From assembly GCF_002994655.1 (NCBI RefSeq), contig NZ_PPDL01000002.1, positions 118,887-182,886 of the forward strand: 64,000 nt of DNA. Direction: 5' to 3'. The DNA is from Corynebacterium sp. 13CS0277. Lineage in GTDB: Bacteria > Actinomycetota > Actinomycetes > Mycobacteriales > Mycobacteriaceae. Within the stretch, counting starts at the first letter, position 1. Each line of letters starts with the position of its first letter. A program made the position numbers and the translations under genes. The notes beneath the pieces are model-generated. The model was not told the origin of the DNA and made no database searches. It saw only the letters and a list, made by a program, of their open reading frames with translations. Below are positions 26,813 to 34,784 of this stretch, piece after piece.

Positions 26813-27352
26813 CTAGCGGAGGACGCAGCCACTGACCCCCTCGACGCGGGCGGACGTGGGCGTGACCTCCACGCGCAGCGACCCACCCGTCGCCGGGCGC
26901 GCATACTCGCGCACCCCAGCAGCACTCCCCGGCAGCAGCTCCCAGCCGCTCTCCAAGGCCATCGCCTCATCCAGCCAGGCCACCCACTGCCCGGGCGCAG
27001 CATCCGAACCCGCCGCAGGATCAATGACGTAGCTGTGAGAGGCGGTGCGGTTCTCCCCGCCGCGGGCGCAACTGCAGCGCTGCGCGAGGTGGGGCCGCAC
27101 CGGCCCCTCAGGCTTAAGGCCCGGCACCTGGGCCGGCAGGTTCGTCGCCACCAGCCCATAGAGGAAGAGCGGATCCGCGGGCAGTGAGGCTGCGGGCGCT
27201 GTGGCGGCCGGCTCCACGAGGCAGCGCGGCGCCGGCGGATCCTGCGGCGCCTGCTTGCCGGAGGCTAACAGCGCGAGCCCGCCCCACAGCACCGCCACCA
27301 CGACCGCGATGCCGAGGAGGAGTTTGCTGAGGGCGGGCCCGAGTGCTGGCAT
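26813..27352 (-). CDS. membrane-anchored hypothetical protein
   Basis: 179 residues with one N-terminal hydrophobic segment (about 8-30) and the rest apparently outside the membrane. Four Cys are in the exported part (CLVEP, RCSC, GCVLR). It starts 11 bases after the gapB stop on the same strand, so it is probably cotranscribed. The family is not recognised. Confidence 0.65.
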   Translation of the reverse strand: MPALGPALSKLLLGIAVVVAVLWGGLALLASGKQAPQDPPAPRCLVEPAATAPAASLPADPLFLYGLVATNLPAQVPGLKPEGPVRPHLAQRCSCARGGENRTASHSYVIDPAAGSDAAPGQWVAWLDEAMALESGWELLPGSAAGVREYARPATGGSLRVEVTPTSARVEGVSGCVLR

Positions 27353-27363
27353 GAACGATCAGT

Positions 27364-28797
27364 TTAGATGTCGTCCAGGCCCTTGCGGCGCGGGAACACG
27401 TTCGGCCGGGAGCCGGCCATGTCCTCCACGATGCGGATCACCTGGTTGGAGTAGCCGAACTCGTTGTCGTACCAGACGTAGAGCACCAAGTGCTTGCCGG
27501 AGGCGATCGTCGCCAGGCCGTCGACGATGCCGGCCTGGGTGGTGCCGACGAAGTCGGTGCTGACCACCTCCGGGGAGTGGATGTAGCCCACCTGCTGGCG
27601 CAGCTGCGACTTCAGCGACACCTGCTTGAGGTACTCGTTGACGGTGTCCCGATCCACGTCCTGGGACATGGTGAGGTTGAGGACCGCCATGGACACGTCC
27701 GGGGTGGGCACGCGGATCGCGTTACCGGTGAGCTTGCCCTCGAACTCGGGCAGGGCCTTCGACACGGCCTTGGCGGCACCAGTCTCGGTGAGCACCATGT
27801 TCAAGGTGGCGGCGCGACCGCGGCGCTCCCCCTTGTGGAAGTTGTCGATGAGGTTCTGGTCGTTGGTGAAGGAGTGCACGGTCTCCACGTGGCCGAACTC
27901 CACACCGAAGCGCTCGTTGACGGCCTTGAGCACCGGGGTAATGGCGTTGGTGGTGCAGGAGGCGGCCGACAGGATCTGGTCACCCTCGACAATGTCGTCG
28001 TGGTTGATGCCGTAGACGATGTTCTTCAGGTCGCCCTTGCCCGGGGCGGTGAGCAGCACCTTGGCCACACCCTTCGCCGCGAGGTGCTGGGACAGGCCCT
28101 CCCGATCGCGCCAGCGGCCGGTGTTGTCCACCACGATGGCGTTGTCGATGCCGTAGGCGGTGTAGTCCACGCTCGCCGGGTCATTGGAGTAGATGACCTG
28201 GATCGGGGTGCCGTTCGCCCAGATGACATTGGCGTCCTCGTCGACGGTGATGGTGCCATCGAAGGCGCCGTGGACGGAGTCGCGGCGCAGCAGCGAGGCG
28301 CGCTTGAGCAGATCACCCTCGCCGTTCTTGCGCACCACGATGGCGCGCAGGCGCACACCCCGGTAGGACTGCTTCGCCAGCAGGATGCGGGCCAGCAGGC
28401 GGCCGATACGGCCGAAGCCGTAGAGCACCACGTCCACCGGCTCGGCAGCCGTCTCCGCACCAATGACCTCGGCGAGTTCCTCCTCCAGGAAGGCCCGCAG
28501 GTCCTCGCTGCCGCTGGCATCGAAACGGGCGGCCAGCTCGCCCAGGTCAATGGAGGAAGTCCCGAGGTTGAGCTCGGTGAGGATCTCCACGATGGGCAGC
28601 GTCTTGGCCACATCCAATTCCTGGCCGGCCACGCGGCGGGCGAAACGGTGCGACTTCACAATGTCGATCGCGGTGGCGTTATCCAGCAGGGAGCCATAAA
28701 TGGAGGTCACAACGTTGTTGTTGCGACGCAGCCGACCCAGCAGGGGGATCATCTGCTCCGCGAGTTCGAGGCGCTTCGTGAAATCATAAGTGGGCAT
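27364..28797 (-). CDS. gapB: glyceraldehyde-3-phosphate dehydrogenase, long GapB type
   Basis: 477 residues, about 140 longer than glycolytic GapA because of an N-terminal helical extension (1-118). The Rossmann motif GFGRIG is at 127-132 and the catalytic Cys281 in SAASCTTNAITP. This long class matches C. glutamicum GapB (about 480 residues), described as favouring the gluconeogenic direction and able to use NADP(H). GGAAGG lies about eight bases before ATG 28797. Confidence 0.93.
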   Translation of the reverse strand: MPTYDFTKRLELAEQMIPLLGRLRRNNNVVTSIYGSLLDNATAIDIVKSHRFARRVAGQELDVAKTLPIVEILTELNLGTSSIDLGELAARFDASGSEDLRAFLEEELAEVIGAETAAEPVDVVLYGFGRIGRLLARILLAKQSYRGVRLRAIVVRKNGEGDLLKRASLLRRDSVHGAFDGTITVDEDANVIWANGTPIQVIYSNDPASVDYTAYGIDNAIVVDNTGRWRDREGLSQHLAAKGVAKVLLTAPGKGDLKNIVYGINHDDIVEGDQILSAASCTTNAITPVLKAVNERFGVEFGHVETVHSFTNDQNLIDNFHKGERRGRAATLNMVLTETGAAKAVSKALPEFEGKLTGNAIRVPTPDVSMAVLNLTMSQDVDRDTVNEYLKQVSLKSQLRQQVGYIHSPEVVSTDFVGTTQAGIVDGLATIASGKHLVLYVWYDNEFGYSNQVIRIVEDMAGSRPNVFPRRKGLDDI

Positions 28798-29193
28798 GGG
28801 GTGAGCCTTCCACGGTGGAGTGTGTCAACAGGGGACCCGCCTCCACGCCTCAAGACGGGGTGGGCCGGGCGCGCGGGCGGGGTGCACAACAACCCTAACG
28901 AAGAAATCTGTGTTTCGGGCCCAGTTTCCTCCCCCAGGTGGGGGTGTCGGTGCCCACAGGGCACCCGCCCGCGTAACGCGGGCCACGCCCCGCCCGGCGG
29001 GCGGCATCAGCTCGTGTGCCGCACAGCCGCCACGCACACCCGCCCACGGCACCCCACAGGCCACACACTCCCAGACGTGGGTCCGCACTGGCGGCACCCC
29101 GCCGGACAGATTAGGTGCCCAAACCAAGGCCCTGGCATACTCTTGTTTTACGCCTATTCACAGCGTCTTCCCAGCAGTTTTTTCGAGGTACCC
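28798..29193. other. divergent intergenic region between gapB and a membrane-protein gene
   Basis: 396 bases containing promoters for both directions. On the plus side ATACTCT around 29138 is a possible -10. On the minus side TAGGGTTGT near 28892 is a possible -10. TTAGGT and AACCAA (29111-29128) resemble DtxR half-sites but have the wrong spacing. Confidence 0.4.
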
Positions 29194-29850
29194 ATGGCCG
29201 ACAACGACCCCACCCACCCGAACGCCGACACCACGGTCTTCCCCACCGTCGACTCCTACCCGGACTACGCCCAGGGTGCCGCAGCACCCCAGGGCGCGAT
29301 GCCACCCCAGGCCCCCATGCAGGGCGGCTACCCCACCCAGGGGTACCCCGCCCAGGGCTACCCGCAGATGATGCCCGGCATGATGCCGCCGCAGCCGCCG
29401 AAGAAGAGCAACGGCGCGCTCATCGGGGTCCTCGTCACCGTGGCGGTGCTGGCGCTCGTGGGCGCGATCGTCTACTTCGGTGACGCCTTCGGCCTGCGCA
29501 CGAAACTCACCGGCTCCTCCGATGTGGTGACCTCCACCGTCGTCGTCGACGACGCCCTGCCGAACAATCAGGCGCCCGCCGTGCAGGCACCCGCCGCCAT
29601 CCAGCCGCAGGCCGGCTGGTCGCGCTGCGGGGGCAGCGCCGGCTGGGCCGTGTACGCCGGCTCTTCGGTGACGTCCTGCCCGTTTGCGCTCAACGTATAC
29701 AACTCGCTGGGCGGCAGCTTCGGCACCCGCACCGTCACCGTCTACTCCCCGGTGACCGGCCAGAACTACGCCATGCGCTGCGTGAACAATGGCGGCTGGT
29801 ACACCTGCACCGGCGGCAACAACGCCGTCGTGCAGATCATCCCGGAGTAA
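29194..29850 (+). CDS. membrane protein with extracellular Cys-domain (shared with the gene at 30783)
   Basis: 218 residues. The Pro/Gln/Gly/Tyr-rich cytoplasmic N-terminus (to about 70) contains QGYP repeats. A single membrane segment follows (about 76-97) and an extracellular C-terminal domain of about 75 residues with four Cys (RCGG, TSCPFAL, MRCV, YTCTGG). The same domain, with TSCPFA and VHSPVTGQ, ends the protein at 30783. GAGG lies six bases before ATG 29194. The architecture is like actinobacterial surface sensors; function is unknown. Confidence 0.75.
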   Translation: MADNDPTHPNADTTVFPTVDSYPDYAQGAAAPQGAMPPQAPMQGGYPTQGYPAQGYPQMMPGMMPPQPPKKSNGALIGVLVTVAVLALVGAIVYFGDAFGLRTKLTGSSDVVTSTVVVDDALPNNQAPAVQAPAAIQPQAGWSRCGGSAGWAVYAGSSVTSCPFALNVYNSLGGSFGTRTVTVYSPVTGQNYAMRCVNNGGWYTCTGGNNAVVQIIPE

Positions 29851-29856
29851 ACCGCC

Positions 29857-30744
29857 GTGACAACGTGTGCCAGCGTTGCCCGCACGCACCGGGTGCTGCG
29901 CGCCGGCGGCGCGCTGCTGGGGGCCGCGGCCCTGGCAGGCAGCCTCGCCGGCTGCGGTGCCGGCTGGGAGCGCCCCGCACCCTCGACGACGGTGGTGACG
30001 GTAACCCGCGGGCAGCCCGCCCCGACTCCGGCGCCCGACCCGGCCCCCGCCGCGGAGACCAGCCTCGAGGACCTCCTCGCCGCCCTCGAGGTGCCCGCCG
30101 GCGTGCAGGTTGTACTCTCCGACGGGGTGCACCACGCCAGCACCCCCACCACCCAGCAAGGCCCCGCCTGGTCGACGATCAAGGTGCCGCTCGCGATGGC
30201 GGCCCTCGACGCGGGCGTCATCGGCGCGGACAATGCCGCCCTCCGGCAGGCCATCACCCTGTCCGACAACGATGCCGCGATGCAGCTGTGGGAGGCCCTC
30301 GGGGCGGGCCCTGTTGCCGCCAGCGCCGTGGGCGCTATCGCCGAGGTGGGCGTCCCCGCTGAGCGCCTCCGACCCGAGTTCTCCCCCTTCGGGCAAACCC
30401 AGTGGCCGCTGGAACAGCAAGCCGATTTCGCCACCACCCTGCCCTGCCGGGGCGGGGTGGTCTACGACCTCATGGGGCAGATTGACCCCTCCCAGTCCTG
30501 GGGGCTGGGGCTGATTCCCGGCGCGCATTTCAAAGGCGGCTGGGGCCCCGACCCGGACGGCACCTATCTCGTGCGCCAGTTCGGCACGCTGCCCACCGCG
30601 GGCGGGGTGCTGGGGGTAGCGATCGCCACCCGCGGCAGCTTCGCTGAGGGCACCCAGACGCTGAGCACCACGGCGAGCGCCCTGCAGCAGGCACTCGCGG
30701 CCACGCCGGTGCCGGCGGCACGGGACTGCCACGCACCCGCGTAG
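29857..30744 (+). CDS. lipoprotein with class A beta-lactamase fold
   Basis: 295 residues. A lipoprotein signal ends in the lipobox SLAGC (Cys33). The serine-hydrolase motifs STIK (106-109, SxxK), SDN (136-138) and KGG (226-228) are in the usual order, while the Glu166-type omega loop is not obvious. It could be a penicillin-interacting hydrolase or a beta-lactamase-like protein without clear resistance function. It lies six bases after the preceding stop and before another Cys-domain protein, suggesting an envelope operon. Confidence 0.8.
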   Translation: MTTCASVARTHRVLRAGGALLGAAALAGSLAGCGAGWERPAPSTTVVTVTRGQPAPTPAPDPAPAAETSLEDLLAALEVPAGVQVVLSDGVHHASTPTTQQGPAWSTIKVPLAMAALDAGVIGADNAALRQAITLSDNDAAMQLWEALGAGPVAASAVGAIAEVGVPAERLRPEFSPFGQTQWPLEQQADFATTLPCRGGVVYDLMGQIDPSQSWGLGLIPGAHFKGGWGPDPDGTYLVRQFGTLPTAGGVLGVAIATRGSFAEGTQTLSTTASALQQALAATPVPAARDCHAPA

Positions 30745-30782
30745 GGTGGGTGGCCCCTAGAGCCCGCGAGAAGGAGTCCGCG

Positions 30783-31463
30783 ATGCACGCCCCCGACGAC
30801 GACACCCAGATCATCCCCGTGGTCACCGAGTCCCCGCACTCGTCCCGCGGCGGCACTGTCGTCCTCGTGGGCGTGCTGCTGGCGACGATCCTGATCTCCC
30901 TGGGCGGCATTGCCTGGTTCACGGGACTCATCGACGGCGGCGACCCGCCGCCGCCCGCGGGCATAAGCGCGCCGGCCACCACCACGCCCACCATCGCCCC
31001 CGCGCCGCGGACGACGACCTCGGCCGCGCCGACGGCGAGCTCTACCCGCCCGACGAGTAGCGCCGGGCCGCGGCCCACGAGCAGCACTGCGCCCACGACG
31101 TCGCAGCCCACGTCGGCGAAGCCCACGAGCACGACACCCAGCGCGAAGCCGACGAGCACGCCGGCCACGACGTCCTCTACGAAGCCGACGCCGAGCACGC
31201 AGCCCCGGGCCGCGGCACCTGCTGGTGCCACGCGCTGCGGGACGGGCGGCGGGGCCACCGCCTACGCCACCACGGAGGCCACCAGTTGCCCCTTCGCCAT
31301 CAACACGGCGAAGAGGGCCGCCGCGATGAAGACCACGGGCGGCACCATCACCGTCCACTCCCCTGTGACCGGTCAGGACTACTCCCTCGACTGCGTGCCC
31401 CAGGGCACCGGCCGACTGGACTGCACGGGCGGCACTGGCGCCCACGTGACCCTCATGTACTAA
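30783..31463 (+). CDS. membrane protein with Ser/Thr/Pro linker and extracellular Cys-domain
   Basis: 226 residues. A short cytoplasmic N-terminus is followed by a membrane segment (about 24-46), a long Thr/Ser/Pro/Lys linker (about 58-145) that is probably mannosylated or disordered, and the C-terminal domain with RCG, TSCPFA, LDCV and LDCTGG Cys residues. That domain is clearly homologous to the end of the protein at 29194. The linker is low-complexity with repeated TST/KPTS units. Confidence 0.75.
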   Translation: MHAPDDDTQIIPVVTESPHSSRGGTVVLVGVLLATILISLGGIAWFTGLIDGGDPPPPAGISAPATTTPTIAPAPRTTTSAAPTASSTRPTSSAGPRPTSSTAPTTSQPTSAKPTSTTPSAKPTSTPATTSSTKPTPSTQPRAAAPAGATRCGTGGGATAYATTEATSCPFAINTAKRAAAMKTTGGTITVHSPVTGQDYSLDCVPQGTGRLDCTGGTGAHVTLMY

Positions 31464-31495
31464 CCCCGGGCTGCTGCCGCCTAGGATGAAGCCCT

Positions 31496-32137
31496 ATGTC
31501 ACTTCTCGCCCGCCTCACCCGCTTTCTCCGCCGCGCTGACCACCCGGAAACCTCCGCCCCGGATGTGGAGGAGGGGGCGGTGCCGCAGTGGCTCATCATC
31601 GGCCTGGGGAACCCGGGTGCCGAATACGCCGTGACCGCCCACAACATTGGCTACATGGCGGCCGATGAACTCGCCCCCGCCACCGGCTACTCCCCGCAGC
31701 GCGGAAACCAAGCCCTCGTGCAGCACCTCGACGTCGACGGCACCCCCGTCGCCCTGGTGCGCTCCACGACGTATATGAACCTCTCCGGGGAGGCCGTCGC
31801 CCCGCTGGCTGCCCGCTGGGGTATCGCCCCCGACCACGTCATCGCCCTCCACGACGAACTCGATCTGCCGCGCGGCACCGTCCGGCTCAAACTGGGCGGC
31901 AGCGAAAACGGCCACAACGGTCTCAAGTCCCTCTCCGAGCAGCTGGGCACCCGCGACTACCTGCGGGTGCGGATCGGCATCGGCCGCCCGGCGGCAGGCG
32001 CCACCGTCACCGACCATGTGCTGGGTGCCATCGACTTCGATGCGGCCGCCGCCTGCGAGCGCGCCGCCCGCGCCGCCCGCCTCCTCGTCACGTCCGGCCT
32101 GCCGCAGGCGCAGAACACCATCCACGCCGAAAAATAA
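31496..32137 (+). CDS. pth: peptidyl-tRNA hydrolase
   Basis: 213 residues. An N-terminal extension (1-30) precedes the Pth fold. LIIGLGNPGAEYAVTAHNIGY carries the catalytic His and Asn, and LKLGGSENGHNGLKSL the tRNA-binding region. It recycles tRNAs from drop-off peptidyl-tRNA. AGGATGA precedes ATG 31496, and a strong hairpin terminator follows. Confidence 0.96.
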   Translation: MSLLARLTRFLRRADHPETSAPDVEEGAVPQWLIIGLGNPGAEYAVTAHNIGYMAADELAPATGYSPQRGNQALVQHLDVDGTPVALVRSTTYMNLSGEAVAPLAARWGIAPDHVIALHDELDLPRGTVRLKLGGSENGHNGLKSLSEQLGTRDYLRVRIGIGRPAAGATVTDHVLGAIDFDAAAACERAARAARLLVTSGLPQAQNTIHAEK

Positions 32138-32169
32138 CCGCCCCGGCCTCGGGGTAGGCAGAGAAAAAA

Positions 32170-32196
32170 CCACCAGCGTCATCGCTGGTGGTTTTT
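32170..32196. terminator. bidirectional terminator between pth and a convergent gene
   Basis: CCACCAGCG (32170-32178), a TCAT loop and CGCTGGTGG (32183-32191) are followed by five T residues and preceded by AAAAAA. It works in both directions for the two convergent genes. Confidence 0.9.
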
Positions 32197-32214
32197 ATCC
32201 GCGTGCACGCAGGC

Positions 32215-32577
32215 TTAGCGCTGGATAGCCGGCGGCTTGATCTCGAAGGGGGTCGGCAGGTGCAGCAGCTCGGCGGCGATGAGGTACAGCTCAGCGACGA
32301 CGATCAGCACCGCAGCGCCGGTGAAGAACAGCAGGCCGGCGGGGGTCTGCACGGAACCGGTCGCCCAGGAGGACAGCTCGCCGGTGGTCGGCTTCCGATC
32401 ACCCTGCTGCTCGGTGTTCTCGCCACCGGTGGTGGTGTTCTCGCCGCCGGTGGCGGCGTCGTCGGTGCGCTCGCCCGGGGTGGTGATGGTGGTGTCCGGG
32501 GCAGGCTCTTCGGCGTGAGCAACGGGCATACAACCCATCGCAAGGGCAATGGTCACGGCGGCGGCAATGCGGCGCAT
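32215..32577 (-). CDS. small secreted protein with C-terminal membrane segment
   Basis: 120 residues from ATG 32577 with AAGGAG at ideal distance. It has a signal peptide (1-22, cleavage after AHA), a Thr/Glu/Gly-rich middle (about 25-68) and a C-terminal hydrophobic segment (about 77-100), then a short tail. The family is not recognised; probably an envelope protein. Its 5' region carries a highly structured inverted-repeat element (32624-32752). Confidence 0.7.
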   Translation of the reverse strand: MRRIAAAVTIALAMGCMPVAHAEEPAPDTTITTPGERTDDAATGGENTTTGGENTEQQGDRKPTTGELSSWATGSVQTPAGLLFFTGAAVLIVVAELYLIAAELLHLPTPFEIKPPAIQR

Positions 32578-33113
32578 AAGGGGTGTCTCCTTCAAGGACG
32601 AGCGTGCTGAGTTTTTTCGGTGGACCCGCCCCGCCACTGCAAGATCCAGTGGGGTGGCATCCTTCGGGCCCGGATGCGGTGCTGTTGCAAACAACGGGCC
32701 CGGTTCGCAGGTAAGGATACGCACCTGGCCACCGGACAGTGGCGGGGCGGGTAGTTCAAGGGGACATCCTAGATGCCAGCCACGGCCCACATGCAACAGC
32801 ACCTTTTCTCTTCCGTGCGCGGGTCGCGCCGCGCTCGCATCCGAAACAGTGGCGACAGTGACTCTTCATCACGCCCGTCGCCACAGATTTCGGCCGCGGC
32901 ACGATCATCGGCACGTGCAGGTGGTGGCGGTGGTTGTCGGTGGGCTGTGCCCTTGCACATTCATTATGGTCGCCGGTGACAGCCGAACTGTTACATGGCA
33001 GATGTGCAGCCGTCTGCAGTTGGGCTTATTTGCGGTGTGGCGTGGGCGGGTTTTTCCGGTGGCTGCCCTGTCGCTGGGCGCGGGCCTGGGCGCTGGCGGT
33101 AGAGTAACGGGGC
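32578..33113. other. intergenic region upstream of prfC
   Basis: 536 bases between two divergent starts. Besides the inverted-repeat element at 32624-32752, the sequence 32840-33000 is less GC-rich and should contain the prfC promoter. No open frame here has convincing composition. Confidence 0.5.
32624..32752. repeat. 129-bp element with 16-bp perfect terminal inverted repeats and nested hairpins
   Basis: ACCCGCCCCGCCACTG (32624-32639) pairs perfectly with 32737-32752. Inside lie GGTGGC/GCCACC (32653-32658 with 32728-32733), GCATCC/GGATGC (32657-32677), GTTG/CAAC (32684-32695) and CAGGT/ACCTG (32708-32727), plus two CGGGCCCGG palindromes. No target-site duplication is visible. It could be a structured RNA in the 5' UTR of the minus-strand gene or a small MITE-like element. 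Confidence 0.7.
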
Positions 33114-34772
33114 GTGTCTGAAACCACCGCTTCCACCCCCGCCCACATCACCCAGCAGGCGGCCCGCCGCCGCACCTTCGCCGTCATCGCCCACCCCGAC
33201 GCCGGTAAGTCGACGTTGACGGAGGCGCTGGCGTTGCACGCGCACGTGATTTCCGAGGCCGGTGCCGTGCACGGCAAAGCCGGCCGTAAGTCGACGGTGT
33301 CGGACTGGATGGAGATGGAGAAGGATCGCGGTATTTCGATCGCGTCCTCCGCCCTGCAGTTCGAGTACGCCCCGGAAGGTCACGAGGGGGAGCCGTACAT
33401 GATCAACCTGGTGGATACGCCCGGCCACGCGGATTTCTCCGAGGACACCTACCGGGTGCTCACCGCGGTGGATGCGGCGGTCATGCTCATCGACGGTGCC
33501 AAGGGCCTGGAGCCGCAGACGTTGAAGCTGTTCAAGGTGTGCAAGGCCCGCGGGTTGCCGATCGTGACGGTGATTAACAAGTGGGACCGCCCCGGCATGG
33601 CGCCCCTGGAGCTCATGGATGACATCGTCACCGAGATCGGCCTGCAGCCCACCCCGCTGTTCTGGCCGGTCGGTGAGGCCGGTGATTTCCGCGGCCTGGC
33701 GCGCGTGTCCGACGACGGGGAGCCGGTGGAGTACATCCACTTCATCCGCACCGCCGGTGGCTCCACCATCGCCCCGGAGGAGCACTACTCCCCCGCCGAT
33801 GCGGCAGGGCGAGAAGGCGCGGCCTGGGAGACCGCCGCCGAGGAAGTCGAGCTGATGACGATGGACGGGGCGGTGCACGACCAGGACCTGTTCCTCGACT
33901 GCACGACCTCGCCGGTGATTTTCGCCTCCGCGATGCTCAACTTTGGTGTGCACCAGATCCTCGACACGCTCTGCGCGCTGGCACCCGCGCCCGCCTCCCG
34001 GGATTCCGGGGAGGACGCCGTCGCCGCGGCGACGAGTGCGATTGACAGCACCCGCAACATTGCCGACAGTTTCTCCGGTGTGGTGTTCAAGGTGCAGGCC
34101 GGCATGGATAAAAACCACCGCGACTCGCTGGCGTTCATGCGGATCGTGTCCGGCGAATTCACCCGCGGCATGCAGGTCACCCACGCCCAGTCGGGCCGCA
34201 GCTTCTCCACGAAGTATGCGCTGACCGTGTTCGGGCGCAACCGGAATACCGTCGACGCCGCCTACCCGGGCGACATCGTCGGCCTCGTCAACGCCGGCTC
34301 CCTGGCCCCCGGCGACACCATCTACGCCGGCCGGAAAGTCCAGTACCCGCCGATGCCGCAATTCGCCCCGGAGCACTTCCGCACCCTGCGCGCCAAGAGC
34401 CTGGGCAAGTACAAGCAGTTCCGCAAGGCCCTCGACCAGCTCGCCGCCGAAGGCGTGGTGCAGATCCTCAAAAACGACGCCCGCGGCGACGCCGCCCCCG
34501 TCATGGCGGCCGTCGGCCCCATGCAGTTCGAAGTGATGATGGCCCGCATGGACAACGAGTACAACGTGGAGACCGTCGCCGAACCGATCCCCTACCAGGT
34601 GGCGCGGCGCACCACCCCCGCCACCGCCGCCGAGTTGGCCAAGCAGCGCGGCTGCGAAGTGTTCACCCGCACCGACGGGGAACTCGTCGCCCTGTTCGGC
34701 GACAAGTGGCGCCTGCAGTTCATTGAGAAAGAACACCCCGAGTTCGAGCTCTACCCCCTCGTCGCCGACTAA
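33114..34772 (+). CDS. prfC: peptide chain release factor 3
   Basis: 552 residues from GTG 33114. The GTPase G1 AHPDAGKST is at 26-34, G3 DTPGH at 101-105 and G4 NKWD at 155-158. The RF3 signatures FRGLARV and KFQ-type domain II/III sequence follow. The length matches RF3 rather than EF-G. It recycles RF1/RF2 after peptide release. Followed 12 bases later by an unrelated gene. Confidence 0.96.
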   Translation: MSETTASTPAHITQQAARRRTFAVIAHPDAGKSTLTEALALHAHVISEAGAVHGKAGRKSTVSDWMEMEKDRGISIASSALQFEYAPEGHEGEPYMINLVDTPGHADFSEDTYRVLTAVDAAVMLIDGAKGLEPQTLKLFKVCKARGLPIVTVINKWDRPGMAPLELMDDIVTEIGLQPTPLFWPVGEAGDFRGLARVSDDGEPVEYIHFIRTAGGSTIAPEEHYSPADAAGREGAAWETAAEEVELMTMDGAVHDQDLFLDCTTSPVIFASAMLNFGVHQILDTLCALAPAPASRDSGEDAVAAATSAIDSTRNIADSFSGVVFKVQAGMDKNHRDSLAFMRIVSGEFTRGMQVTHAQSGRSFSTKYALTVFGRNRNTVDAAYPGDIVGLVNAGSLAPGDTIYAGRKVQYPPMPQFAPEHFRTLRAKSLGKYKQFRKALDQLAAEGVVQILKNDARGDAAPVMAAVGPMQFEVMMARMDNEYNVETVAEPIPYQVARRTTPATAAELAKQRGCEVFTRTDGELVALFGDKWRLQFIEKEHPEFELYPLVAD

Positions 34773-34784
34773 GAAAGCACCCCC

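Noticed and set aside
29111..29128. DtxR-like half-sites TTAGGT and AACCAA
   Set aside because: The half-sites are two bases closer than in a DtxR box and neither flanking gene is iron-related.
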